Assembly: GCA_016700335.1 (NCBI GenBank)
Contig: CP065014.1
Location: 2,641,001-2,705,000 of the forward strand
Direction of reading: 5' to 3'
Origin: Chlorobiota bacterium
Lineage (GTDB): Bacteria; Bacteroidota; Ignavibacteria; OLB7
Length of the DNA: 64,000 nt
The notes below the pieces were generated by a model. That model was not told the origin of the DNA. It searched no databases and was given only the letters and a program-made list of their open reading frames with translations. Both the position numbers and the translations under genes were made by a program. Below, piece after piece: positions 8,609 to 18,336 of the stretch (its first letter is position 1; each line of letters begins with the position of its first letter).

Positions 8609-10324
8609 GTGAAAGAACTCAATACTGTTGCGCCTTTAAAAACAAAGTGCAATACTAAATATATTTTTATTACCGGTGGGGTTGTCTCATCTTTAGGCAA
8701 AGGAATAACTTCTGCTTCATTGGGAGTTTTGCTTAAATCTAGAGGTTTAAAGGTTACCATACAAAAATTTGATCCATACATAAATGTTGATCCAGGAACA
8801 ATGTCACCTTACCAACATGGTGAAGTTTATGTTACTGAAGATGGGGCAGAAACTGATTTGGACTTAGGTCATTATGAGAGATTTTTAAATCAATCAATGA
8901 CTAAATCAAATAATACAACAACTGGTCAGGTATATTTTGAAGTTATCACTAAAGAACGTCGAGGTGATTATCTAGGTAAAACTGTCCAAGTTATTCCACA
9001 TATTACTGGTGAGATTGTTCGACGTATGAAATTACTTGGAGATACTGGAGATTATGATGTAATTATTATTGAAGTTGGCGGAACGGTGGGTGATATTGAA
9101 TCATTACCTTATATGGAATCTGCTCGTCAACTTACTCATAAGTTGGGTCGTGGAAATGCATTACATGTACATTTAACATATATACCTTATATAAAAGCTG
9201 CTGGTGAGTTGAAAACCAAACCTACTCAACATTCAGTTAAGTTATTATTAGAGCTTGGGATTCAGCCTGATATTTTAGTATGTAGAAGTGAACAAAAAAT
9301 TTCTCGTGAAATGAAAGAAAAAATTTCATTATTCTGCAATGTTGATACAACAGCTGTTATTGAAGCTCGAGATGCATCTACTATTTATGAAGTACCTCAA
9401 ATATATGCTAACCAACATTTTGATGATATTGTATTACATAAACTAAATTTAACTACTCATGATAGAGATTTAAGAGATTGGATTAAGTTAACACATAGAA
9501 TTAAGAAACCTTCTTTAGGAGTTGTTAAAATTGGAATGTGCGGGAAATATACTCAATACCAAGATGCATATAAATCTATTATTGAGGCTTTTGTTCATGC
9601 TGGTGCTGCGAATAATGTAAAAGTTGAGTTAAAATGGATTGATAGTGAAGAGTTGTTATCTTACTCAGATGTAAAACGTGAATTGAAAGATATTAATGGA
9701 CTTCTAGTTGCTCCTGGATTTGGTTCTAGAGGAGTTGAGGGAAAGATTATGGCAATTCAATATGTAAGGGAAAATAAAATTCCATTCTTTGGAATCTGCT
9801 TGGGTATGCAATGTGCAGTTATTGAATTTGCTAGAAATGTTTGTATTATAAAAGATGCTAATTCTGCTGAATTTGTAAAAACTCAGAATCCAGTTATTGA
9901 TTTTATGCCAGATCAAAAAGCAATTAAAGAAAAAGGTGGAACTATGAGGTTAGGCAGCTTTCCATGCATATTAAAAAAAGGGACTAGATCTCTTAACTCT
10001 TACAAAGAACAGTTCATAACAGAAAGACATCGCCATAGATACGAGGTAAATAATGATTTCAGAGAGATTTTAGAAAATAACGATTTAGTTCTAAGTGGCG
10101 TCTCTCCAGATGGTAAGCTAGTTGAAATGATTGAGATTGAAGACCATCCTTTTTTTATTGGTTGTCAATTTCATCCAGAACTCAAATCAAGGCTACTATC
10201 TCCTCACCCATTGTTCAAGTCTTTTGTTAAAGCATCAATGGATAACAGGGTAAAAAAAATACCATTATCAGTTAGTAAAATTAAAAATATTGTAATTAAA
10301 GAAAAACTAAAAAAATCTAAATAA
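8609..10324 (+). CDS. pyrG: CTP synthase (glutamine-hydrolysing)
   Basis: A 571-residue enzyme converting UTP to CTP with glutamine. The synthetase domain begins KYIFITGGVVSSLGKGI (P-loop) at about 18-34, with DPYINVDPGTMSPYQHGEV following. The class I glutamine amidotransferase domain has the nucleophile loop FFGICLGMQCAV near residue 396 and the His-Pro-Glu triad segment QFHPELKSR near 530. It is about 25 residues longer than most homologues, with a basic C-terminal tail (KKIPLSVSKIKNI...) and a short N-terminal extension. Start is GTG at 8609; no ATG occurs before the P-loop. Monocistronic, with promoter and terminator visible. Confidence 0.97.
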   Translation: MKELNTVAPLKTKCNTKYIFITGGVVSSLGKGITSASLGVLLKSRGLKVTIQKFDPYINVDPGTMSPYQHGEVYVTEDGAETDLDLGHYERFLNQSMTKSNNTTTGQVYFEVITKERRGDYLGKTVQVIPHITGEIVRRMKLLGDTGDYDVIIIEVGGTVGDIESLPYMESARQLTHKLGRGNALHVHLTYIPYIKAAGELKTKPTQHSVKLLLELGIQPDILVCRSEQKISREMKEKISLFCNVDTTAVIEARDASTIYEVPQIYANQHFDDIVLHKLNLTTHDRDLRDWIKLTHRIKKPSLGVVKIGMCGKYTQYQDAYKSIIEAFVHAGAANNVKVELKWIDSEELLSYSDVKRELKDINGLLVAPGFGSRGVEGKIMAIQYVRENKIPFFGICLGMQCAVIEFARNVCIIKDANSAEFVKTQNPVIDFMPDQKAIKEKGGTMRLGSFPCILKKGTRSLNSYKEQFITERHRHRYEVNNDFREILENNDLVLSGVSPDGKLVEMIEIEDHPFFIGCQFHPELKSRLLSPHPLFKSFVKASMDNRVKKIPLSVSKIKNIVIKEKLKKSK

Positions 10325-10350
10325 TTTTTTAAACAGATTTCAAAAATAAT

Positions 10351-10383
10351 GCACATAACTAAAATAGTTATGTGCTATTTTTC
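10351..10383 (+). terminator. Intrinsic terminator after pyrG
   Basis: A perfect 11-bp stem, GCACATAACTA and TAGTTATGTGC, has a 3-base loop and is followed by TATTTTTCT. It lies between two convergent genes and may serve both. Confidence 0.85.
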
Positions 10384-10424
10384 TATCTATTATTTGTATT
10401 ATATTTTAAATCTTAATTTACTAA

Positions 10425-11075
10425 TTATTTGACTTTTAAAAGTTTAAATGCATGGTTCCAATTATTTGATTTAAATCCTGGAATACACCAAAGTATACAA
10501 AGACTTTCAATTGGACCCGCTGCTTGTGATGTACCCATATCTTCAGCATCCCAGCCAAATTGATCTAATATTGATGTAACTTCTTTCTTTGCAATATCAT
10601 TGTCTCCACAAATAAACATTGTTGGTTTATCCCCTCCAAATTCTGGATTTACCATTAATGCACTACCAACAGAATTAAATGCTTTTACAAAATTTGCTTC
10701 AGGATATTTCTCTTGAATATTCCCCATTAATGATCCATTTTTTGGAGTAAAAAAATTTAGAACTCCATCTTTTGGTGGGAATTCAGTTTCATCGATTGGG
10801 TTAGTTGTATCAATAATAGTTTTACCTTTTATGTTGCTAATACCCATAATATTAATTGCTTCTTCATTAGCTGAACCTTTTGTTGCAAGCACTATTATGT
10901 TACCATGTTTAGCGGCTTCTTCCATACTTCCAGTTTTACCACTATTTTGGTTTTTCCATTCTTCAAGTTTACTAATATCTCTTGAACCTAACATAACATC
11001 ATAACCATGTTTAATAAAGCCAGTACCTAAAGTTTTTGCCACAACTCCCGATCCTATAATCCCAATTTTTTTCAT
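10425..11075 (-). CDS. F420-dependent NADP oxidoreductase-like protein
   Basis: A 216-residue Rossmann protein: MKKIGIIGSGVVAKTLGTGF carries the GxGxxA dinucleotide loop, and LGSRD (residues 30-34) is the expected NADP phosphate-recognition region. Later segments VKAFNSVG and FICGDND match the F420-dependent NADP reductase family (coenzyme F420-dependent NADP oxidoreductase domain). Many bacterial members do not use F420 and act as NADP-dependent reductases of unknown substrate, so the substrate is open. Monocistronic; convergent with pyrG and divergent from guaA. Confidence 0.82.
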   Translation of the reverse strand: MKKIGIIGSGVVAKTLGTGFIKHGYDVMLGSRDISKLEEWKNQNSGKTGSMEEAAKHGNIIVLATKGSANEEAINIMGISNIKGKTIIDTTNPIDETEFPPKDGVLNFFTPKNGSLMGNIQEKYPEANFVKAFNSVGSALMVNPEFGGDKPTMFICGDNDIAKKEVTSILDQFGWDAEDMGTSQAAGPIESLCILWCIPGFKSNNWNHAFKLLKVK

Positions 11076-11342
11076 TTTATTGTGAAGTATAAATTATTGT
11101 TTTACATAATAGTAAGACGATTTCTAATTCTAGATATTGTCAAATTTATAAAATCACAAACTCAAAATTTTAACTTAATTATTCAATAAATTCTTCGAAT
11201 TCATAATGTATAACAAACATATTTCCATATTTTTGCCCCTTGCAAAAATTATAAAAAGATTAATGTAACGCTTATATATTCTAAGTGTTTCAACTCATTT
11301 ATAAGATATTGATATTTTTTATTATTAAATCGTTTACATTAA

Positions 11343-12887
11343 ATGTTACATACTGAGCTAATTCTAATTCTCGATTTCGGATCTCAATATACTCAATTAA
11401 TAGCACGTAAAGTACGTGAATGCTGTGTTTACGCTGAAATTCATCCGTACAATATCACCATTGATAAAATTAAATCACTTAAACCGATTGGTATTATTTT
11501 TTCTGGAGGACCATCTTCTGTGTATGAAGAAAATGCTCCTCATAGCTCAAATCAGATTTTTGATTTAGGTATTCCTATTTTAGGAATTTGTTATGGATTG
11601 CAATTGATAGCTTATCAAAATGAGGGAGAAGTCAACAGATCCTACAAACGTGAATTTGGTCGTGCAGAATTAATTATTGATGACTATGAATGTAAATTAT
11701 TTAAAGGTCTTCAAAATAACAATACTGTTTGGATGAGTCATGGTGATTCATTAACCAAAATTCCATCAGGATTTACTATAGCTGCTCATTCTGATAACGC
11801 ACCTATTTGCGTAATTACAAATGCTAAAAAAAATATTTATGGAGTTCAATTTCATCCTGAAGTTCACCATACTCCTAATGGAAAAATGATTTTATACAAT
11901 TTTGTATTTGAGATTTGTAAAGCAGTTGGAGGATGGAGTGCTAGTGCTTTTATTGAATCTACTATTAAAGATATTCAAGAAAAAGTTGGTGATGGTATGG
12001 TTATCTGTGGGCTCTCAGGTGGCGTTGATTCAAGTGTTGCAGCAGTTTTGTTACACAAAGCAATTGGTGACCAATTACTTTGCATTCATATTGATAATGG
12101 TGTAATGAGAGAGAACGAATCTAAAAATGTATTAAAATTATTTAAAGATAAATTACACATTCCACTTGAATTTGTTGATGCAAGTAATTTATTTTTATCT
12201 AGGCTAGAAGGTATTACAGATCCAGAGAAAAAAAGAAAAATTATAGGAGGAACATTTATTGATGTATTTGAAATAGAAGCTAAAAAATTCTCAAATGCAC
12301 AGTGGTTAGCTCAAGGAACACTTTATCCAGATGTTATAGAATCAGTTTCTTTTAAGGGTCCTTCTGTAACAATTAAATCTCATCATAATGTTGGAGGATT
12401 ACCAGAAAGAATGAATTTAAAACTGTTAGAGCCATTTAGAGAATTGTTTAAAGATGAGGTTAGAGCTGTTGGAAGAGAACTTGGTTTGCCAAATGAATTC
12501 ATTGATAGGCATCCTTTCCCAGGTCCTGGATTGGCTGTAAGAGTACTAGGTGAAGTAACATATGAACGTTGTGAAATTTTAAGAAAAGCTGATGAGATTT
12601 TCATTGATGAGTTACATACTTCAAATCAATATTCTGAAATATGGCAAGCTTTCGTTGTTTTGCTTCCAGTTTCAAGTGTTGGTGTTATGGGTGATGAAAG
12701 AACTTATGATAATGTTTGTGCAATACGTGCAGTTACAAGTACTGATGGTATGACAGCCGATTGGGCAAGAATACCTTATGATATTCTTGCAAGAGTATCT
12801 AATAGAATTATAAATGAAGTTAGAGGGATAAATAGAGTTGTTTATGATATTTCATCTAAACCTCCTGCAACTATTGAATGGGAGTAA
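11343..12887 (+). CDS. guaA: GMP synthase (glutamine-hydrolysing)
   Basis: A 514-residue two-domain enzyme that aminates XMP to GMP. The N-terminal class I amidotransferase starts ILDFGSQYTQLIARKVRE and has the nucleophile elbow GICYGLQLIA (Cys near residue 82) and VQFHPEVHHT. The ATP pyrophosphatase domain has the PP-loop LSGGVDSSVAAVLLHKA near residue 224. The C-terminal dimerisation domain has HPFPGPGLAVRVLGE and ends PPATIEWE, the standard end of the family. Start ATG at 11343. Upstream 267 bases contain no purine-riboswitch-like fold that I could recognise. Confidence 0.98.
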   Translation: MLHTELILILDFGSQYTQLIARKVRECCVYAEIHPYNITIDKIKSLKPIGIIFSGGPSSVYEENAPHSSNQIFDLGIPILGICYGLQLIAYQNEGEVNRSYKREFGRAELIIDDYECKLFKGLQNNNTVWMSHGDSLTKIPSGFTIAAHSDNAPICVITNAKKNIYGVQFHPEVHHTPNGKMILYNFVFEICKAVGGWSASAFIESTIKDIQEKVGDGMVICGLSGGVDSSVAAVLLHKAIGDQLLCIHIDNGVMRENESKNVLKLFKDKLHIPLEFVDASNLFLSRLEGITDPEKKRKIIGGTFIDVFEIEAKKFSNAQWLAQGTLYPDVIESVSFKGPSVTIKSHHNVGGLPERMNLKLLEPFRELFKDEVRAVGRELGLPNEFIDRHPFPGPGLAVRVLGEVTYERCEILRKADEIFIDELHTSNQYSEIWQAFVVLLPVSSVGVMGDERTYDNVCAIRAVTSTDGMTADWARIPYDILARVSNRIINEVRGINRVVYDISSKPPATIEWE

Positions 12888-12910
12888 ATTGTATTTAATA
12901 TTATTTTTCT

Positions 12911-13834
12911 TTAATCTAGTGGTATTAAATTTTCTTCAATTTCTATTTTACTTAGATTTTTTCTAATCTCTTCCCATTTAAATAAATAATAGCAGATAAC
13001 TAAAATTAATACATAACTTAAGATTCCTAAGTAAAATGAATATTGAGGATTAATTTCTATTGCATTAAAAAAACTATTTGTTGGAATTGCAGAATTTTTA
13101 TAGTTAATTATACTCAATGAGTAAATATTAGATGCTGCGTGCATACCTATTGCTAGTTCTATTCCATTGTCGAATATTGTTAACAAACCAAAGAATATAC
13201 CTGTAGATATATAACTTAAATAAATGTAAATTGGATTAAATTTAAGTACTTCAGGATTTGCTGAATGTAACAATGCAAAAATTAAAGATTGCAAAATTAT
13301 ACTAGTCCAAACTGATTTTGTAGTTCTAAAAATTCCTTGCATTAAATAACCTCTACATAATAATTCTTCAGCTCCTGCTTGGATTGGAATTAATATCAAA
13401 AATGCAAAAAACATTATTACTCTAAAACTTGATAAACCTAAGAATTGATAGTCATCGGGATTAAATAAATAATTAATAATATCTGTCATTATATTAAATG
13501 AAAATAAAATTACAAACCCCCAAACAATTCTATTAATTCTTATTTTGTTTGATGTTGATATTATATTTTGCAAAGTGCTTTTATGAATATACTTAAACAT
13601 CAACTTCAATCCAATTATCCCACCTAAAAAACTAAACACAATTCCAATTAATAAATTTAAACTTTCAATTAGTGGCTTATTTAAAGAAAAACTGCTTACT
13701 TCATAATAGTTCATAATGAAATAAAGCGGTAATGCCATTATTACTCCTGAAAATATTAAGTAAGTAATAGTACCTAATAAATACCAACCAGCCTTATTCT
13801 TTTGGTATTTTGAATTTGAAATAAAGTTCTCCAA
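12911..13834 (-). CDS. CPBP family intramembrane glutamic endopeptidase
   Basis: A 307-residue polytopic membrane protein with about eight hydrophobic segments. Motifs of the CPBP (CAAX protease/bacteriocin-processing; formerly Abi) family are complete: EELLCR at 156-161 (EExxxR), His190 in FALLHS, and His232 in GMHAASN. Members cleave membrane substrates or confer bacteriocin self-immunity; substrate here is unknown. Start is TTG at 13834; no ATG is near. It follows the Omp85-like gene by 25 bases, so the two are probably co-transcribed. Confidence 0.85.
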   Translation of the reverse strand: MENFISNSKYQKNKAGWYLLGTITYLIFSGVIMALPLYFIMNYYEVSSFSLNKPLIESLNLLIGIVFSFLGGIIGLKLMFKYIHKSTLQNIISTSNKIRINRIVWGFVILFSFNIMTDIINYLFNPDDYQFLGLSSFRVIMFFAFLILIPIQAGAEELLCRGYLMQGIFRTTKSVWTSIILQSLIFALLHSANPEVLKFNPIYIYLSYISTGIFFGLLTIFDNGIELAIGMHAASNIYSLSIINYKNSAIPTNSFFNAIEINPQYSFYLGILSYVLILVICYYLFKWEEIRKNLSKIEIEENLIPLD

Positions 13835-13859
13835 TATTGATTTATTGCAATTTTAAAAT

Positions 13860-15224
13860 TTAAAAACGCTTAGCTAATCTTAAAATAAAATTTGGTTTAC
13901 TATAAATATCTCCCCTAAAATGATATCCCATACTAATTCCTTCACGACCACCAAAACCAATACCAAATGAATATTTTATATCGTTAATGCTAGTAGGTAA
14001 ACCAGAGAACAAGCTTGAACTAGAACCTGGATTACTTATAAAACAGAAATCATTTGTTAAGATTAAGTTTGTAACATTCCATAAACTAAAAAACATATCA
14101 GTTTGGATTAAACCTAATCTAGTTCCACTAAACTCATTTTGATTAAATCCATTTAAAGAACCTATTCCACCAACAGTAAAAGTTTTTTGATTAGGTACAT
14201 CTCCAAAACCAATTCCGAACCTTCCATGCATTGCAAATGAAATTACGTTTTTAAACAATTCATTTTTATATACAATATCAGTAACAATTATTTTATATTT
14301 AATATTATCAGATGTGTTATTCAAATTTATATCATTTAACAATAATTCTATTTCACCTTCAACTCCAAAAATACCATTTAACCATGTGTTTTCACCGTTT
14401 GTTACTTCATCATAACCTACTCTGTAAATCAATGAGCTTAATTTTCCGTTATAAACTTCAGCAACTTCAGAAAAAGGAAATTTATCACCAAATATTGACC
14501 AATTAACATTCCTAATTAATGAAGAATACATATCATTTCTGTATTCAATTTTCATATTCAATTTTTTTGAAAATATTTTTCCTACTGCAATTGAAAAACC
14601 ATTCCTATTATAGTAATCTCTAGCATCTCGACCCATAACCATGGCACTAAATATGTTTTCTGTTTGGCTCATTTTCCAAGCATCCTTTGTATCAGTCAGA
14701 ATATGTCCCTCAATATTAACAATTGTTGGCTTTGTAAAGTCTCCGAATGATTTTGATAATCCTCCTTTAAATTGCCAATAATGAGAACCAAATCCATAAC
14801 CAAAACCTACACTAATTCCAAAATCTTTTTTATACATAGAAAGCAAATCAAATGAGCCAATACCTATATAAAATCCATCAGCTTTATCATAACTAATAAA
14901 TGGCAATTCTTCTTTAGTTTTGATTTGTTCAAAAATTGGTACAAAAGATTCAAATATTCCAGAATATCTTAATGCTTTAATACTATCAATTAATTTAGTA
15001 TTTACTTTGAAATTTATTGTTGTATTAGAATCTATTTTAATTGGTTTATTTGATCTAATTGAATCAATTTTGTTAGAATCAATTTTATTAGAATCATTTT
15101 TTAGTGGTTCAAACAACTGAGGATTTGCCTTAATAAGGCTATCTGCTGTATTCTTAGCCGATTGAGCAGGACAAAACTTAATGCTTAATAAAATTACAAG
15201 AAAAAATATGTTGAAATACTTCAT
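13860..15224 (-). CDS. Outer-membrane beta-barrel with Omp85-like C-terminus
   Basis: A 454-residue exported protein. The signal peptide ends at about residue 20 (CPAQS). Residues 30-60 are a low-complexity linker with NKIDS repeats, and the remainder is alternating hydrophobic beta-strands. The segment TVGGIGSLNGFNQNEFSGTR matches the conserved GGxGSLRGY...EFxGtR strand of the bacterial surface antigen (Omp85 barrel) family, and the protein ends in a barrel-type strand (FILRLAKRF). No POTRA domains are apparent, so it is a stand-alone barrel rather than BamA. Role unknown; linked to a CPBP protease gene 25 bases downstream. Confidence 0.7.
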   Translation of the reverse strand: MKYFNIFFLVILLSIKFCPAQSAKNTADSLIKANPQLFEPLKNDSNKIDSNKIDSIRSNKPIKIDSNTTINFKVNTKLIDSIKALRYSGIFESFVPIFEQIKTKEELPFISYDKADGFYIGIGSFDLLSMYKKDFGISVGFGYGFGSHYWQFKGGLSKSFGDFTKPTIVNIEGHILTDTKDAWKMSQTENIFSAMVMGRDARDYYNRNGFSIAVGKIFSKKLNMKIEYRNDMYSSLIRNVNWSIFGDKFPFSEVAEVYNGKLSSLIYRVGYDEVTNGENTWLNGIFGVEGEIELLLNDINLNNTSDNIKYKIIVTDIVYKNELFKNVISFAMHGRFGIGFGDVPNQKTFTVGGIGSLNGFNQNEFSGTRLGLIQTDMFFSLWNVTNLILTNDFCFISNPGSSSSLFSGLPTSINDIKYSFGIGFGGREGISMGYHFRGDIYSKPNFILRLAKRF

Positions 15225-15351
15225 TATGATTTATTTGTTTCTTTTTAATTAGTTCAATAATCTTCTACAATAGAATTTCTCTTCGATTATTTTCTTAATA
15301 ACCACCTTTTCAGAAAATAATTTTAATAATTTGTAATACTAATCAACTAAT

Positions 15352-16773
15352 TTATTTCATTAACAAAGTGAGTTTAGCAACAGTTTCAATATGATAAGTC
15401 TGAGGGAACATATCTACAGGTTGAACATATTCAATTAAATACATATCCATTAGCAGTTCACAATCACGAGCTTGAGTTGTTGGGTTACAACTTATGTAAA
15501 TTATTTTTTCTGGTGCAATTTTTTTTATCATATTGACTACATCTGTGTGCATACCTGCTCTGGGTGGATCAGTAAAAATAATATTTGGTTTTGGCAAATC
15601 AACCCTATTGATAAAGCTTCTGCAATCACTAGCAATAAACTTTGTATTAAAGTAATTATTTTTAATTGCACTCAAATCAGCATCCTTAATTGAGCCTTCG
15701 TTCTGCTCAACTCCTAATACAAATTTAGCTTTAGCAGCTATTGCTAAAGTTATTGTTCCAGCACCACAATATAGATCCCAAACAATATCTTCTGGTTGAA
15801 TCTCCGCTGCTTCAATAGCTACTTTATAAAGTTGCTCTGCTTGTAGCGAATTTGTTTGAAAAAATGAAAATGGTGAAATATCAAACTCATTACCTGCAAT
15901 TTTTTCAGTTATTATTCCATTTCCATAAAGGACTCTTGTTTCATTTGTAAATGCAATTTGTGCCTTTCCTCTATTAATACCTTGAACCAAGGTTGTAACT
16001 TCTGGAACATTTAGTTTTAACATATCTGAATACTCATAAATTAAATCATCTACTTCTTCACTAGTAACTATAATAACCATTGTCTCTTTTCTTGCAACAG
16101 AATGCCTAATACATAAATTTCTTAATATACCAGAATGTGAATGAGTATTATAAATTGAGGTGGAATTTTCTTTAAAGAACTTTTTACTGAAATTTAAAAT
16201 TTTATTACTAACTTCCGATTGCAGGTAACAATTTAATACGTCAAGTACCCTATCATATCTACCTGGTGCATGTAATCCTAAAGCAAAATTTCTATCTAAT
16301 ATTTCTTCATCATTTGCTACTTCAATATCTGTTAACCATCTTTTATCTCCAAAGGAAAATTCCATTTTATTTCTATAAAAATACTCATTTTCACTTGACA
16401 AAGTTTCTTTCACAATAATATCTTTCAAATGACCGATTCTTTCAAATGAATCTATAACATGTTGTCGTTTCCATTCGATTTGAGAGCTATATGCAAAATT
16501 TTGCCATTTACATCCACCACAATCTCCAAAATGGGAACAAACAGGATCTACACGGTAAATTGATGGATTTATAATTTCAATAGCTTTTGCTTCTGCATAA
16601 CTTTTTTTTACTTTTTTAAGAACAGCTTTTACCGTATCCCCTGGTACACATCCCGAAATAAATATCGTAAAACCATCTTCAGTTCTTCCAACACAAGAAC
16701 CTTCAAAAGCAGCTTTGTTTGGAGTAATAACTATTTCATCTCCCTTTTTTGGTTTTGTATTTTTTTCTTCCAT
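15352..16773 (-). CDS. rlmD: 23S rRNA (uracil-5-)-methyltransferase, RlmD/TrmA family
   Basis: A 473-residue SAM-dependent m5U methyltransferase. The N-terminal TRAM domain covers about 8-65 (FEGSCVGRTEDGFTIFISG). Four cysteines of an iron-sulfur cluster follow (C..CGDC.GC pattern, CSHFGDCGGCKWQ). The SAM domain has DLYCGAGTITL, and the catalytic cysteine is in ISCNPTTQARD. The start chosen is ATG at 16773 (MEEKNTKPKKGDE). A longer reading from TTG at 16854 would run through the upstream terminator hairpin and is not credible. Whether the target is 23S U1939 or a tRNA position is inferred only from the Fe-S cluster. Confidence 0.9.
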   Translation of the reverse strand: MEEKNTKPKKGDEIVITPNKAAFEGSCVGRTEDGFTIFISGCVPGDTVKAVLKKVKKSYAEAKAIEIINPSIYRVDPVCSHFGDCGGCKWQNFAYSSQIEWKRQHVIDSFERIGHLKDIIVKETLSSENEYFYRNKMEFSFGDKRWLTDIEVANDEEILDRNFALGLHAPGRYDRVLDVLNCYLQSEVSNKILNFSKKFFKENSTSIYNTHSHSGILRNLCIRHSVARKETMVIIVTSEEVDDLIYEYSDMLKLNVPEVTTLVQGINRGKAQIAFTNETRVLYGNGIITEKIAGNEFDISPFSFFQTNSLQAEQLYKVAIEAAEIQPEDIVWDLYCGAGTITLAIAAKAKFVLGVEQNEGSIKDADLSAIKNNYFNTKFIASDCRSFINRVDLPKPNIIFTDPPRAGMHTDVVNMIKKIAPEKIIYISCNPTTQARDCELLMDMYLIEYVQPVDMFPQTYHIETVAKLTLLMK

Positions 16774-16807
16774 AATTTTATTAACTTTAATTTTTAATAC
16801 ATTTATT

Positions 16808-16845
16808 AAAAAAAAATCCCTGCAACTGTGTGCGTTGCAGGGATT
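16808..16845 (-). terminator. Intrinsic terminator ending the three-gene envelope unit
   Basis: A perfect 11-bp stem, ATCCCTGCAAC and GTTGCAGGGAT, has a 7-base loop and a T-run on the minus strand. It sits 22 bases past the stop of the 476-residue protein. Confidence 0.88.
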
Positions 16846-16866
16846 ATATTTCAATGATTAAATCTA

Positions 16867-18297
16867 TTAATCAATTCTAAATCTTAGCATTGGTGAAACC
16901 ATGAACATACTTCCAGTTTCCCAAGGTCTTTTATCTCCAAGAATTGTAGAAGAAAATTTACCTTCAATCAACAACCAATTTGGTATAACAGGAATAACAC
17001 CACTAAAAGTTAAATTTCTGTTTGCAAGTTGAATTGAGGCACTAAATGGGAAACCTGACTGATTAAGATATTCAGTTTTAAAATAAAACCAATCTCCAAA
17101 TTCTGTAGGATGAATCAAACCTGAATATACAACTGCATCAGCATATTCTGAACCACTTACTGGAATAGGTTTAGCTGGTAATGAACGAGTAATATGATAA
17201 ACACCACGAGCAAAATCCTGATATGAAATTCCTAAACTCAATCTAACAAAATGCTCATAACCATCAATCCATTTTTCCCAAAATACATTACCTTGTACAA
17301 TATTTTCTGCGAAATAACCAACTTGCCTTACAGTTGAACCAATTAATTGAGAAGACCTAGCATAATCAATACTTCCATCAATTGTTGAAGTGTCTTTCAT
17401 TTTACCAGTTTCAATACCTAAAGCTAAACCAAAATCACCAGTTTCATAACTATTTTCAAATTTAGGAAAACGATACTCAAACTTAACAACTGGCTTAAGT
17501 CCATTATTTCCATTCAATAAACGAGCAGGTAAAAAGCTGGTGACTCCAGTTGGTTCTCCACCAGATTTGAACTTGTATGCTAATCCTAGAGATGCTTTAA
17601 AAACATCTGGAACACCTTTTGCTCTAAGTTCAGGATCGCTAAGAGGAACAATAGGGTAACTAATCATAGCTTTAGCTTCTCCACCAAACCAAAAAGGATA
17701 ACCAATTTCATCACTTCCAATATAATGTTCTAATCTAAAACTAGAAGTACCAACCTGAACTACTTGCCTAGTTAGTGAAGCTGAAATAAACTGGCGAGCA
17801 TTAACAGGATTCAAAACTGTTGGCATTCTTTCTTGATTTGTTTTTGTAGTAGGAATTTCAGGCTCTATGTCGCTTAGAGCATAACTTCTACTTAATAACT
17901 GTTGATATAAATCCTCACCAATAGTACCACGTATTTTTTGAGTTCCGGTAATAATAGCATTATTGTTTTCACCCATTCTGATTGTCAATAACTGTTGCTC
18001 TGCATTTGGTCTGGCAAATGTAGCAGAGACAGTAACAACATCAGTTTCGCGAACAGGAACTCCATCTAACTTGAATGCTTGAGCTATTTTTATTTTTAAA
18101 TCTGCTTCAAGTACATTCCAACGAGGAAGTAATTTTTCGATATCAGGATCAAGACGGGTTAGGTCACTGATGTCCTCTTTTAATTCATCTTTTGTTGGTG
18201 TTTGAGCTAAAGCCTTATTCTGTATAGAAACTAAGGAGACAATAGCTATAATTACCAATGAGAAGATATTTTTAAGAACTAAATTTTTTGTTCTCAT
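16867..18297 (-). CDS. Secreted protein, probable outer-membrane beta-barrel (third gene of envelope unit)
   Basis: 476 residues. The signal peptide ends near residue 31 (KALAQT). Residues 35-75 look helical (LDPDIEKLLPRWNVLEADLKIKIAQAFK), followed by a small beta domain (VVTVSATF...QLLTIRMGENNNAII) and a mixed region to about 160. From about 180 to the end are amphipathic beta-strands, with the final strand MFMVSPMLRFRID giving a barrel-type terminus. I do not recognise a family. It is 39 bases downstream of the 610-residue gene and is closed by a strong terminator, so it is the last gene of the unit starting at 22206. Confidence 0.75.
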   Translation of the reverse strand: MRTKNLVLKNIFSLVIIAIVSLVSIQNKALAQTPTKDELKEDISDLTRLDPDIEKLLPRWNVLEADLKIKIAQAFKLDGVPVRETDVVTVSATFARPNAEQQLLTIRMGENNNAIITGTQKIRGTIGEDLYQQLLSRSYALSDIEPEIPTTKTNQERMPTVLNPVNARQFISASLTRQVVQVGTSSFRLEHYIGSDEIGYPFWFGGEAKAMISYPIVPLSDPELRAKGVPDVFKASLGLAYKFKSGGEPTGVTSFLPARLLNGNNGLKPVVKFEYRFPKFENSYETGDFGLALGIETGKMKDTSTIDGSIDYARSSQLIGSTVRQVGYFAENIVQGNVFWEKWIDGYEHFVRLSLGISYQDFARGVYHITRSLPAKPIPVSGSEYADAVVYSGLIHPTEFGDWFYFKTEYLNQSGFPFSASIQLANRNLTFSGVIPVIPNWLLIEGKFSSTILGDKRPWETGSMFMVSPMLRFRID

Positions 18298-18336
18298 GTC
18301 TATAATATAAAAAGAGAGAGAGATTAATGTTACTAG

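Noticed and set aside
11076..11342. Guanine/xanthine riboswitch upstream of guaA
   Set aside because: No three-way junction with the conserved loops could be built; only a TATTTTTG box without a good -33 partner.
16774..16854. Upstream TTG extension of the rRNA methyltransferase
   Set aside because: It would translate through the terminator hairpin of the upstream unit and adds residues without homology; ATG at 16773 is used.
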